Below are positions 25,297-33,201 of a stretch of DNA of 64,000 bases, piece after piece. Position 1 is the stretch's first letter, and each line of letters opens with the position of its first letter. The stretch is from assembly GCA_024400455.1 (NCBI GenBank), contig JAKSMU010000004.1, positions 158,213-222,212 on the forward strand, given 5' to 3'. The notes beneath the pieces are model-generated. The model was not told the DNA's origin. It searched no databases and was given only the letters and a program-made list of their open reading frames with translations. The position numbers and the translations under genes are program-made. The stretch comes from Bacteroidales bacterium (lineage in GTDB: Bacteria; Bacteroidota; Bacteroidia; Bacteroidales; F082).

Positions 25297-26358
25297 ATGA
25301 CAACGATACAAAACGCATTATCAGAATGGTTTTCAGACAACAAGCGCGAGTTGCCTTGGCGCAGTCAGCCGACACCTTATTTCGTATGGATTTCCGAAAT
25401 CATACTGCAACAGACGCGCGTCAGCCAAGGATACGACTATTTCATGCGGTTCACCGAAAAATGGCCTACCCTAAAAGATTTGGCGCAAGCCTCTGAAGAA
25501 GAAGTGCTTAAGATGTGGCAAGGCCTTGGCTACTATTCAAGAGCCCGCAACCTGCACCGCTGCGCCCAGCAAGTCGTAGAACGGCACGGCGGAGAATTCC
25601 CCGCCAGTTACGAAGCCTTGCGCAAATTGCAAGGCATTGGCGACTACACGGCCGCAGCCATCGCTTCCATTGCCTTCGACCTTCCCCATGCCGTGGTCGA
25701 CGGCAATGTTTTCCGCGTCCTGTCACGTCTTTTCGACATCGACACACCTATTAATATTAATGAAGGCAAAAACCTCTTCGCAAAATTGGCCGACGAAATG
25801 CTTGACCGTCAACACCCTGGCTTGCACAACCAAGCCATGATGGAATTCGGTGCCCTGCATTGCGTGCCTAAAACCCCCGACTGCATTAATTGCCCGCTGC
25901 AAGCACACTGCTTAGCCTTCGCCAATGGCACTGTGGCCGAACGTCCCGTAAAAACCGACAAACTGAAAATACGGACACGCTATTTCAATTATCTGGTTTT
26001 CAGGATTCAAAACACGAAGGAACTATACATCCACAAACGCACAGCCAAAGACATCTGGATTAATCTCTACGATTTCCCGCTTATCGAAACAAAAGAACCA
26101 ACCGACATTAATCAGCTGTTGCAAAAAGATGATTTCAAACAATACGTCGGCACAAAAGACTTCACTGTGGGGAAAATATCGAAACAATTCACCCACAAAC
26201 TGACGCATCAAACCATTGTGGCACAGTTTATTGAAATATTTCTTGAGGAAAAATTACCTATATGTGAAACAAATGATATACTTTTGACGGCTGAAATGGA
26301 CATGGAAAAGTTTCCAGTCCCCCGATTAATTGATCTATACATTAAACTTAAATCTTAA
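25297..26358 (+). CDS. mutY: A/G-specific adenine DNA glycosylase
   Basis: MutY removes adenine mispaired with 8-oxoguanine. The 353-residue length is typical. The catalytic Glu is in ISEIILQQTRV (E34). The helix-hairpin-helix is LQGIGDYTAAAIASIAF, followed by the catalytic Asp in VDGNVFRVL. The 4Fe-4S loop is CVPKTPDCINCPLQAHC, and the C-terminal NUDIX-like recognition domain begins near residue 230. ssb starts five bases after the stop, so both are probably in one transcript. Confidence 0.96.
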   Translation: MTTIQNALSEWFSDNKRELPWRSQPTPYFVWISEIILQQTRVSQGYDYFMRFTEKWPTLKDLAQASEEEVLKMWQGLGYYSRARNLHRCAQQVVERHGGEFPASYEALRKLQGIGDYTAAAIASIAFDLPHAVVDGNVFRVLSRLFDIDTPININEGKNLFAKLADEMLDRQHPGLHNQAMMEFGALHCVPKTPDCINCPLQAHCLAFANGTVAERPVKTDKLKIRTRYFNYLVFRIQNTKELYIHKRTAKDIWINLYDFPLIETKEPTDINQLLQKDDFKQYVGTKDFTVGKISKQFTHKLTHQTIVAQFIEIFLEEKLPICETNDILLTAEMDMEKFPVPRLIDLYIKLKS

Positions 26359-26363
26359 ACGCT

Positions 26364-26825
26364 ATGGCAAGCTTAAACAAAGTAATCCTTATCGGTCGTT
26401 TTGGGAAAGACCCTGAAGTCACCACTTTTGAAAATGGCACCAGGAAAGTATCAGCAACATTAGCAACCTCCGAACGCTACCGCGACCGCGACAACAACTG
26501 GGTCGAACAGACCGATTGGCACAACATCGTCGTTTGGGGCAACCTCGCCAACGACATCGCCGACCATCGCCGCAACTATATGAAAGGCGACCTGATGTAT
26601 ATTGAAGGCAAACTCAGAACCCGTCAATACACTGACCAGCAAGGTGTTGTGCGTTACATCACAGAAGTGAATGTCGACAAGATGATGCAATTGGCGCCCG
26701 CCAAACTGCCACAATCGTCATATAACGCAGCGCAAGGCCAACAGAGCTTCGGGACTCCTTCGCAACCTATGCCGGCAGACCCGTTCGACAGCAATCCATT
26801 GCCAGCCGACGACCTTCCGTTCTGA
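26364..26825 (+). CDS. ssb: Single-stranded DNA-binding protein
   Basis: This 153-residue SSB has an OB fold covering about residues 1-110 (LNKVILIGRFGKDPEV, then WHNIVVWGNLAND and YIEGKLRTRQYTDQQG), a short flexible Gln/Pro/Ser linker, and the acidic tip DDLPF that binds repair and replication partners. It follows mutY by five bases. A hairpin terminator after the gene separates it from gldE, which has its own promoter. Confidence 0.97.
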   Translation: MASLNKVILIGRFGKDPEVTTFENGTRKVSATLATSERYRDRDNNWVEQTDWHNIVVWGNLANDIADHRRNYMKGDLMYIEGKLRTRQYTDQQGVVRYITEVNVDKMMQLAPAKLPQSSYNAAQGQQSFGTPSQPMPADPFDSNPLPADDLPF

Positions 26826-26836
26826 CAAGCAAAAAC

Positions 26837-26875
26837 AAGATGCAGGATATGAAATCATATTCTGCATCTTTTTGT
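26837..26875 (+). terminator. Intrinsic terminator after ssb
   Basis: Arms AAGATGCAGGATATGA / TCATATTCTGCATCTT enclose a short loop and end in a T run. Confidence 0.85.
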
Positions 26876-26899
26876 TTTCCGTTGTATTCAAAAAATCCG

Positions 26900-26907
26900 T
26901 ATTTTTG
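26900..26907 (+). promoter_or_regulatory. Promoter -7 box for gldE-gldD
   Basis: TATTTTTG, 28 bases before the TTG start of gldE. Confidence 0.7.
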
Positions 26908-26934
26908 CGGTCTAAATTTTAAATCATAATAGTT

Positions 26935-28281
26935 TTGGAAACACCAGACCCTGACCCTGAGCCTTATACGGAAATCCTATCCGTTGTCCTAAACAGCTTT
27001 TTCACCGGATTTACATTAAACGCCATCATTGGACTCGTCGTCCTTTGCCTGCTGCTTATCGCCTCAGCGATGATTTCGAGCAGCGAGACTGCCATTTTCT
27101 CGCTCCAACCTTCCGACATCGATGATTTGGAAAACAACAGCGATGCAAAAAGCAAGCTTATACTGAAACTGCGTGAAAAGCCAAAGACACTTCTCGCCAC
27201 CATATTAATTGGCAATAATCTGGTCAATGTGACCATCACCTTGCTTTCGACCTACATCATCAGCCAGCTGTTCGACATCAAGAATTATCCTGTGGCTGCA
27301 TTTATCCTCGAAGTGGTAATCGTGACCTCGCTGCTGCTGATTATCGGCGAAATCACACCTAAGATTTACGCCAGCAAACAAGCAGTGAAAATTTCACGTT
27401 TCATGGCAAGACCGCTGAATGTATTGATCGCAGTTTTCAAGCCTTTGAGCCGTGTTTTGGTCAAGTCGACATCGTTCATGGACAAGCATCTGGAAAAAAA
27501 GAAAGGCGAAATCTCGATTGACGACCTCTCGACGGCCGTCGACATTGCCACCGAGGAATCAACCATCGCCGAAGAACGCCAGATGCTGAAAGGCATCGCC
27601 TCATTCAGCGAAAAGGAAGTGAGCAGCGTGATGCGTCCACGCATCGACATCGAAGGCATTGATTTCAGCACTCCTTTCACTGAAATGCTTGAAACCGTCA
27701 TAAAAAGCGGATTTTCAAGGATTCCTGTCTTTCAGGAAAGCCTCGACAACATCAACGGCATGCTTTATGTCAAAGACCTTCTCCCCTATCTCGATGCCGA
27801 ATCATACGAATGGCAGAAACTGATTCGTCCGGCATTCTTTGTGCCTGAAAACCGCAAAATCAACGATTTGTTCCAGGATTTCCGGGAAAAGAAAATCCAT
27901 ATTGCCATTGTAGTCGACGAATATGGCGGCACATCGGGACTCATCACGATGGAAGATGTCATCGAAGAAATCGTCGGCGACATCAGCGATGAGTTCGACA
28001 AAGAAAAGCAGGAACAACATTATACGAAACTTGAAGACGGTTCGTTCTTATTCAAAGCGCAGACTAGTTTGGTCGATTTCTGCAAAATTTTTGATGTTGA
28101 CGAAGACTATTTTGAACCCATGCAAGGCGATGCCGATACGCTTGCCGGCCTTATTCTTGAAATAGAAGGGCGCATCCCTGAAATAGGTTTCAAGTTCGAT
28201 TTTGAGAATTTCAATTTTGAAATAGCTGATGCCGACTCGAGGAGGATTAAGGAAGTGAAAGTGGTTAGGAATGAGGAGTAG
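26935..28281 (+). CDS. gldE: GldE, gliding-associated DUF21/CBS/CorC-type membrane protein
   Basis: This 448-residue protein has an N-terminal DUF21-type membrane domain with about four helices (about residues 20-200), a CBS pair (about 225-345, with MRPRIDIEGID and VVDEYGGTSGLITMEDVIEEIVGDI), and a C-terminal CorC/HlyC domain. It resembles CorC/CNNM transport regulators, but the order mutY-ssb-gldE-gldD identifies it as GldE, which supports GldD in gliding and T9SS. The best start is TTG at 26935, 28 bases after a TATTTTTG box; there is no ATG nearby in frame. gldD begins 43 bases after its stop. Confidence 0.9.
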   Translation: METPDPDPEPYTEILSVVLNSFFTGFTLNAIIGLVVLCLLLIASAMISSSETAIFSLQPSDIDDLENNSDAKSKLILKLREKPKTLLATILIGNNLVNVTITLLSTYIISQLFDIKNYPVAAFILEVVIVTSLLLIIGEITPKIYASKQAVKISRFMARPLNVLIAVFKPLSRVLVKSTSFMDKHLEKKKGEISIDDLSTAVDIATEESTIAEERQMLKGIASFSEKEVSSVMRPRIDIEGIDFSTPFTEMLETVIKSGFSRIPVFQESLDNINGMLYVKDLLPYLDAESYEWQKLIRPAFFVPENRKINDLFQDFREKKIHIAIVVDEYGGTSGLITMEDVIEEIVGDISDEFDKEKQEQHYTKLEDGSFLFKAQTSLVDFCKIFDVDEDYFEPMQGDADTLAGLILEIEGRIPEIGFKFDFENFNFEIADADSRRIKEVKVVRNEE

Positions 28282-28324
28282 GGATGCACTGCGTGTGTCC
28301 GCTAAAAACGACGATAACAGAAAA

Positions 28325-28909
28325 ATGAATAGAATAATCAAGATATTAGCCATTGTTGCCATAGCGGTGACATTTGCCTCGTGCGGCGAGGAGACGAACT
28401 ACATGCCCAAACCGAGGGGTTATTTCCGCATCGATTTGCCCGAAAAGGCTTACCAGCCCGTCGATACCATCGAGCGTTACCGCTTCGAATGTCCGCAATA
28501 TGCCGTGGTGACCAACGACCCATATTCGCCCGAACAGAAAAACTGGGTGAATGTTGAAATGCCAATTTTCAAAGGTTCTATTCACTTGACCCATAAAGAT
28601 GTACACGGGAACCTCAGCGAATATCTGGAAGATGTCCACACCATGTTGACAAAACATATACAGAAAGCCAACGGCATGCGCGACAGCTTGATTATCAACG
28701 ACGAACATCATGTCTACGGCATGCTCATCGAAATGGACGGCAAAGGCGTGGCCACCCCCATGCAGTTCTACCTGACCGATAGCACGCGCAATTTCGTCAG
28801 AGGCGCCTTGTATTTCAACTTCCTGCCCAACAACGACTCAATGCAACCCGTCATCGACTATATCCGCGAAGACATCAACCAGATGATTAATACCTTTGAG
28901 TGGAAATAA
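28325..28909 (+). CDS. gldD: GldD, gliding motility / T9SS-associated lipoprotein
   Basis: This 194-residue lipoprotein starts with a signal peptide and lipobox (TFASC, Cys at about residue 18) and the family-typical YMPKPRGYFRIDLPEKAY just after it. The rest matches GldD, including CPQYAVV, NWVNVEMP and the C-terminal YIREDINQMINTFEWK. GldD is required for gliding in Flavobacterium and is probably anchored in a membrane near the T9SS motor components. The start at 28325 is chosen because the signal peptide begins there. It is the second gene of the gldE-gldD unit. Confidence 0.92.
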   Translation: MNRIIKILAIVAIAVTFASCGEETNYMPKPRGYFRIDLPEKAYQPVDTIERYRFECPQYAVVTNDPYSPEQKNWVNVEMPIFKGSIHLTHKDVHGNLSEYLEDVHTMLTKHIQKANGMRDSLIINDEHHVYGMLIEMDGKGVATPMQFYLTDSTRNFVRGALYFNFLPNNDSMQPVIDYIREDINQMINTFEWK

Positions 28910-29008
28910 GGACATTAGAAAAGCCTTATTTTTTACTTTACAATGTGATTTTTCCATTTCACAATCATTTTTCCTCAACCAAACCGTCTTTCTTTCAAAG
29001 AAAAAGAC

Positions 29009-29032
29009 TATTTTCGCAGCGCAAAATTTTGC
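29009..29032 (+). promoter_or_regulatory. corA promoter with adjoining 12-bp palindrome
   Basis: The -7 box TATTTTCG is at 29009-29016. The perfect palindrome GCAAAATTTTGC at 29021-29032 begins about at the predicted start point, a position suited to an operator. Confidence 0.45.
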
Positions 29033-29082
29033 ACCGATGTAGAAAGTAGTATTCATTTTTTAAAAAGAAAGGGGGAAGGCTT

Positions 29083-30000
29083 ATGATTAACAGCCTGAAA
29101 ATCGGAAACTTGACTTGGCGTCACCTGAATAATCCGACGGAAGAAGATTTTGAATTTCTCAAAGAACGCTTCCATTTTCACCCCTTAGACATTGAAGACT
29201 GCAAGTCGGTGAACCAGCGTCCTAAGATAGATATTTACGACGATTACTATTTCCTCATCCTACATTTCCCGAATTTCGACCGTCAGAATAAATTTGTGAA
29301 AATCAAGGAGGTGAAGATGTTCTGGGGCAAAGATTACATCATTTCCATCGAGAAAAACCCTTGGGGCGTCTCACAGCTTTTCGACGAATACGAAGAGCGC
29401 ATCCAAAACGAGGAAGAAATCAACATCAAAAGCTCTGATATCCTGCTTTACCGCATTTTGGAAAAACTGATGACCGAATCGGTGTATCTGCTGCGCAAAG
29501 TCGGACTTGATGTGGAATTGATTAACCGCGAATTGCTCCAGGAAAAGCAAGTGAAGATTATCGAACGCATTTCCGTAACGCGTAAGAACCTTATCCTGAT
29601 CAACACCATCTTCAAGCCGCAACTGCGACTCTTCCACCTCTTCGAAAACGGTAAAATCACAGGCTTCACTGAAGATGTCGAGTTCATGGAAGACTACTGG
29701 GGCAACATTTTGGACTACTACCAGAAGGTATGGGATATGACCGAAGACTACGAAGAACTGATTGAAGGTCTCTCGCAAACATTCGACTCGATGCAGACAA
29801 ACAAGACCAACGAGACGATGAAAATCCTCACGCTGATTTCGTCCATCATTCTGCCATTGACCTTTATCACAGGACTTTACGGAATGAATGTACTCCTACC
29901 CTTCCAAGAAAAGCCATGGGCTTTTTACGGCATTTTAGGCGTAATGGTCGCTGTTGCCGTCAGTTTCTATTTCTATTTCCGTCACAGGAAGATGATGTGA
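29083..30000 (+). CDS. corA: CorA-family magnesium/cobalt transporter
   Basis: CorA forms a pentameric divalent-cation channel. The 305-residue product has a large cytoplasmic alpha/beta domain with a long helix (about residues 110-240) and two C-terminal transmembrane helices. The signature GMN lies between them in ITGLYGMNVLLPF (about residues 265-277), and the chain ends in a basic tail (YFRHRKMM). A purine-rich GGGGGAAGG precedes the ATG, an unusual Shine-Dalgarno-like sequence for this genome. It stands alone with its own promoter. Confidence 0.94.
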   Translation: MINSLKIGNLTWRHLNNPTEEDFEFLKERFHFHPLDIEDCKSVNQRPKIDIYDDYYFLILHFPNFDRQNKFVKIKEVKMFWGKDYIISIEKNPWGVSQLFDEYEERIQNEEEINIKSSDILLYRILEKLMTESVYLLRKVGLDVELINRELLQEKQVKIIERISVTRKNLILINTIFKPQLRLFHLFENGKITGFTEDVEFMEDYWGNILDYYQKVWDMTEDYEELIEGLSQTFDSMQTNKTNETMKILTLISSIILPLTFITGLYGMNVLLPFQEKPWAFYGILGVMVAVAVSFYFYFRHRKMM

Positions 30001-30041
30001 CTTGGAAGATTTCCCTTTTTGCACACAAAAGGAATAATCCC

Positions 30042-30422
30042 TCAGAATTTGCTCATAAACTTCGCGCTGTCAACGACAAACCTTTCGTGCGTGCCCTCAC
30101 CGACGAGAGTTTCGCCATCGTAGCATTTCACTTCGAAAACCAAACGACGGCGGTCAATCTCTATGAGTTTTGATTCGCAACGGACGACATTTCCAACAGG
30201 ACTTGCCTTCAAATGGCTGATATTCACCTTAGTGCCGACAGTGGTATTTGTTTCGCCAATCTTGTCTTTCACACTTTTCAGGCAAGTCATTTCCATCAAG
30301 GCAATCATGGCTGGCGTAGCAAAGACTTCCAGGGCACCCGAACCGTAAACAGCCGCAGTGTCCTTGTGCTGAACAGTGATTTCTTCGCAATGCGTAATAT
30401 TGAGTAATTCGTTTATTTCCAT
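30042..30422 (-). CDS. Hot-dog fold acyl-CoA thioesterase (FlK-like)
   Basis: This 126-residue single-domain protein resembles fluoroacetyl-CoA thioesterase-type hot-dog enzymes. Residues that could form the FlK-like triad are visible: Thr and Glu in ATPAMIALMEM (about 35-45), and His in VNISHLKASPVG (about 68-79). A typical final strand, GEGTHERFVV, follows. The acyl substrate is unknown. It is the last gene of deoC - DUF1963 protein - unknown protein - thioesterase, starting 12 bases after the preceding stop. Confidence 0.85.
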   Translation of the reverse strand: MEINELLNITHCEEITVQHKDTAAVYGSGALEVFATPAMIALMEMTCLKSVKDKIGETNTTVGTKVNISHLKASPVGNVVRCESKLIEIDRRRLVFEVKCYDGETLVGEGTHERFVVDSAKFMSKF

Positions 30423-30434
30423 ATTTTGTGATTT

Positions 30435-31079
30435 TTAATCAAACATAACCCGTGGATTCATCATGTGAGGATTGCGCCATTCGATGCCATATTTGGCCAA
30501 AACGTTTCTCTTGACGTTCCAATATTCAAAGCAAAAGCCCATGCCTTTTGGCTTGTTCTTCGTCAATTCGTAGCAGCGTTTTTCCACTTCGTAAATGGCA
30601 TTTTCCCACTCTTCAGTACGTTCAATCGGGTCAAATTTTAGAGTTCGGCCGTATTTGCGACACCAGTCTTCCGTGCTGATATTCAGGTCGATGTAGTCAA
30701 TCAGTTTCTGGCGGTGGTTTTCAATGTCATCAATCTTGAGGTCGCGGACATAACTTTCCCTGTCGCCTTCATAATGGTCGAAACCCATGTCGATTTCCAA
30801 ATCCTCATCGGAAATCAAACCGAAAAGCGACTGTTGGTAATCTCTGATTTTCAACGATAGACGTGGCATTTGCTCTTCCTGCAAGTTCTCCATCATCATT
30901 TCTAGCATAAAAATGCGGGAATATGGCGTTAATTCTTCGCCATAGCGCAAAGGCATCTCTGAAAACAGGTCCAACGCCTCCTGTATTAGCGGATAATTGC
31001 GCCAGCCTTCCATGTAAGTACTATGGTTTTTGACCATTCCCTTATAGATTTTGGCAATTCTTTTGATTCTTTCTTCCAT
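30435..31079 (-). CDS. Protein of unknown function in the deoC operon
   Basis: I do not recognise this 214-residue protein. It is soluble, largely helical and charged, with many aromatic residues (MEGWRNYPLIQEALDLF near the N terminus, FCFEYWNVKRNVLAKYGIEW near the C terminus). It has no signal peptide or membrane segment and no catalytic motif I can name. I place the start at 31079 (MEERIKRIAKIY), 11 bases after the DUF1963 gene; a longer reading would overlap that gene heavily. The tight spacing suggests translation coupled to the DUF1963 protein, perhaps as a functional pair. Confidence 0.75.
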   Translation of the reverse strand: MEERIKRIAKIYKGMVKNHSTYMEGWRNYPLIQEALDLFSEMPLRYGEELTPYSRIFMLEMMMENLQEEQMPRLSLKIRDYQQSLFGLISDEDLEIDMGFDHYEGDRESYVRDLKIDDIENHRQKLIDYIDLNISTEDWCRKYGRTLKFDPIERTEEWENAIYEVEKRCYELTKNKPKGMGFCFEYWNVKRNVLAKYGIEWRNPHMMNPRVMFD

Positions 31080-31090
31080 GATTTCAGATT

Positions 31091-31723
31091 TTAAAAGGAA
31101 TGAAGATAACATTTCACTTGGCTCCAACGTCTGTTTTTCAAGTCGTCGGGCGTCATGAGGAAACACAACATGCCGCAATCGATGAATCGCAAGTTCCAGT
31201 CGTCGTTTTCATCGATTTGAAGCAATGAAATATGTTCAGGAAACAGTTCCCTGATTTCGTCAAAATAAGGAAAACCTAACAGCTTCGTATCGTCGTCGCA
31301 AGGTTCGGTTTTCTCAAAACTTATGGCTTCAGCTGGCCGACAAGCTGGAGTACCATCGTCATAAAGGATTTTGTGGGTGTGCAGATTCTCGCAAGTGGGA
31401 CTGTATAGCACTTTGTAGTAAGGCGTTTCCCAATCGCCCATGCCCGGATAGGCAAGCGTATCGATGTCACCCAAATAGTAATCCATGGCAGCGAAGAAAT
31501 AAAGCATGCCTTCGTGAGGCAGAAGGTTCTCTTTATCGAAAGGCGCAATGTCTTCGCAACGGATTTGACAAATGAAAGTGAGCGGATCCTCGTATTGGTC
31601 GCCATCGTCATTGACAGTGATTTCGGGATAGTCCAAATTGTCGGGCATATCGGGGAATCCCCACCATTTGCTTTGACCGGTAAGGTCGCTATCTGCTTTA
31701 TGGAAACTCAGTTTGATTGACAT
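31091..31723 (-). CDS. DUF1963 (YwqG-like) protein
   Basis: This 210-residue cytoplasmic protein has the YwqG/DUF1963 layout: an opening SKWWGFPDMPDNLDYPE, then DPLTFICQIRCEDIAPFD, LLPHEGMLYFFAAMDYY, and a final LLQIDENDDWNLRFIDCGM with LCFLMTPDDL. The family is widespread and often sits near toxin-immunity or other accessory genes, but no biochemical role is established to my knowledge. It starts four bases after deoC, so it is part of that operon. Confidence 0.82.
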   Translation of the reverse strand: MSIKLSFHKADSDLTGQSKWWGFPDMPDNLDYPEITVNDDGDQYEDPLTFICQIRCEDIAPFDKENLLPHEGMLYFFAAMDYYLGDIDTLAYPGMGDWETPYYKVLYSPTCENLHTHKILYDDGTPACRPAEAISFEKTEPCDDDTKLLGFPYFDEIRELFPEHISLLQIDENDDWNLRFIDCGMLCFLMTPDDLKNRRWSQVKCYLHSF

Positions 31724-31727
31724 GATG

Positions 31728-32567
31728 TCAGGATTTCAAAAGTTCGACAATTTGTCCGGCAAGACGGCTGGTTCCAACGCGGAAGAGGTTTTTGTTAAGC
31801 CATTGCTCGCCAAGGATACCTTTCACCAAATAATAATAGGTCATGGCATCTTCAGCCGTCTTCATGCCACCGGCAGGTTTGAAACCTACTTTTTCGCCCG
31901 TGGCTTCATAATATTCCTTAATCGTGTCAATCATGATGATGGCAGCCAAAGGCGTGGCGGCAACAGGCACCTTGCCCGTTGAAGTTTTGATGAAGTCGGC
32001 ACCTGCCAAAATCGCCAACTCGCTGGCTTTGCGGATGTTCTGAACGTTTTTCAATTCACCCGTTTCGAGAATGACTTTCAGATGCGCATCCTTGCAAGTC
32101 GCCTTGATGGTCTTGATTTCGTTGAAGACCTGATCGTAGTTTCCGGCGAGGAAAGTGCCGCGCGAAATGACCATATCCACTTCGTCGGCGCCTTGCTCAA
32201 CACAATATTCCACTTCCTTGACCTTCAAGTCGAATGGCATTTGTCCTGATGGGAAAGCGCAAGCCACGGTGGCGACATGAATGCCGCTGCCCGCAAGCAA
32301 TTGCTTGGCTTGCTTCACGAATGGACTGTAGATGCAAATGGCTGGTACCGAAAGGTACGGTTCTTGCTTCGAGAAAGCCAATGCCTTGGCACAAAACTCA
32401 TTGATTCTCCCTTCGTTATCGAAGGCTTCCAAAGTCGTAAAATCGATGCTTTGGAAAATGGTCTTATAAGATTCCTTTTCGTCGGAAATGGCTTTTTGTT
32501 CGGCAACGATTTGGTCGATACGGGCCAAAAGCTGCTCTTCGCCATAATTGTAAGTCTTGAATTCCAT
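31728..32567 (-). CDS. deoC: Deoxyribose-phosphate aldolase
   Basis: DeoC cleaves 2-deoxyribose-5-phosphate to glyceraldehyde-3-phosphate and acetaldehyde in deoxynucleoside catabolism. The Schiff-base lysine is K194 in DFIKTSTGKVPVAATPLA. KVILETGEL and GFKPAGGMKTAEDAM supply the other active-site residues. The 279 residues include a longer N-terminal helical part than the E. coli enzyme, as seen in the class carried by many Bacteroidota. It leads a four-gene operon, with its promoter just inside the space after the tetR stop. Confidence 0.95.
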   Translation of the reverse strand: MEFKTYNYGEEQLLARIDQIVAEQKAISDEKESYKTIFQSIDFTTLEAFDNEGRINEFCAKALAFSKQEPYLSVPAICIYSPFVKQAKQLLAGSGIHVATVACAFPSGQMPFDLKVKEVEYCVEQGADEVDMVISRGTFLAGNYDQVFNEIKTIKATCKDAHLKVILETGELKNVQNIRKASELAILAGADFIKTSTGKVPVAATPLAAIIMIDTIKEYYEATGEKVGFKPAGGMKTAEDAMTYYYLVKGILGEQWLNKNLFRVGTSRLAGQIVELLKS

Positions 32568-32591
32568 ATTTGTCAGTCAAATTATTGACTG

Positions 32592-32599
32592 CAAAGGTA
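32592..32599 (-). promoter_or_regulatory. Promoter -7 box for the deoC operon
   Basis: The minus strand reads TACCTTTG. It ends two bases before the upstream TetR stop codon, so any -33 element lies in the tetR coding sequence. Confidence 0.6.
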
Positions 32600-32600
32600 A

Positions 32601-33200
32601 TTATTTTTTGGTTTGCCTGCTAATCCATATTTCCAACAACGAATCGATGCAATCAGTAATGCGGTTCCAGGCTTTCTCGGTTTCGAGGTCAAGGTAGGCT
32701 TTTGGCGAACTGTCGATTTGTAAAGCCGTATATACCAACGCATTGGTCAACAGCACACCAAGCACTTGGACTTTTTCCTCTTCAAGTCCCAAAAGATTGG
32801 CATAGTGGCTGATGATTCTGACGCTGCCGTTTTCCCTTTCGGTGCGCAAATGTTGGGTAATCTTATTGTTGCATTCCAGTTCCCAAATATAGAATTTCCG
32901 GACAATAGGATTATCGCGGAGCATTTGGGCCTGCCGATGAAAAATCGATTTGATTTTCTCGACCGGGTCATCTTCAGCAGTCTCTCCCACTTCGATATTT
33001 ATCCAATAGTCTTGTTCTTCGATGATCTTTGTAATCAAGCCTTCTATCGAATCGAAATAACGATAAATCAACACCTTCGACAACTTGGCGCGGTCGGCGA
33101 TGGCATTGATTCCCAAGGCTTCAAATCCCTGCTCTTCGATAATACCGAGTGCCGCATCCTTAATGCGGCGCTCGGTATTTCCCCGATTATGTTCCGGCAT
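32601..33200 (-). CDS. TetR-family transcriptional regulator
   Basis: This 199-residue regulator has an N-terminal helix-turn-helix (about residues 8-55: RIKDAALGIIEEQGFEALGI, then AIADRAKLSKVLIYRYF) and a ligand-binding helical domain that includes VRKFYIWELECNN. It begins one base after the stop of the DUF2807-like lipoprotein gene, so they form one transcript; the start at 33200 is set by that junction. An imperfect palindrome at the operon promoter is a candidate autoregulatory operator. The deoC operon promoter lies directly after it, but control of deoC is only a guess. Confidence 0.9.
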   Translation of the reverse strand: MPEHNRGNTERRIKDAALGIIEEQGFEALGINAIADRAKLSKVLIYRYFDSIEGLITKIIEEQDYWINIEVGETAEDDPVEKIKSIFHRQAQMLRDNPIVRKFYIWELECNNKITQHLRTERENGSVRIISHYANLLGLEEEKVQVLGVLLTNALVYTALQIDSSPKAYLDLETEKAWNRITDCIDSLLEIWISRQTKK

Positions 33201-33201
33201 T

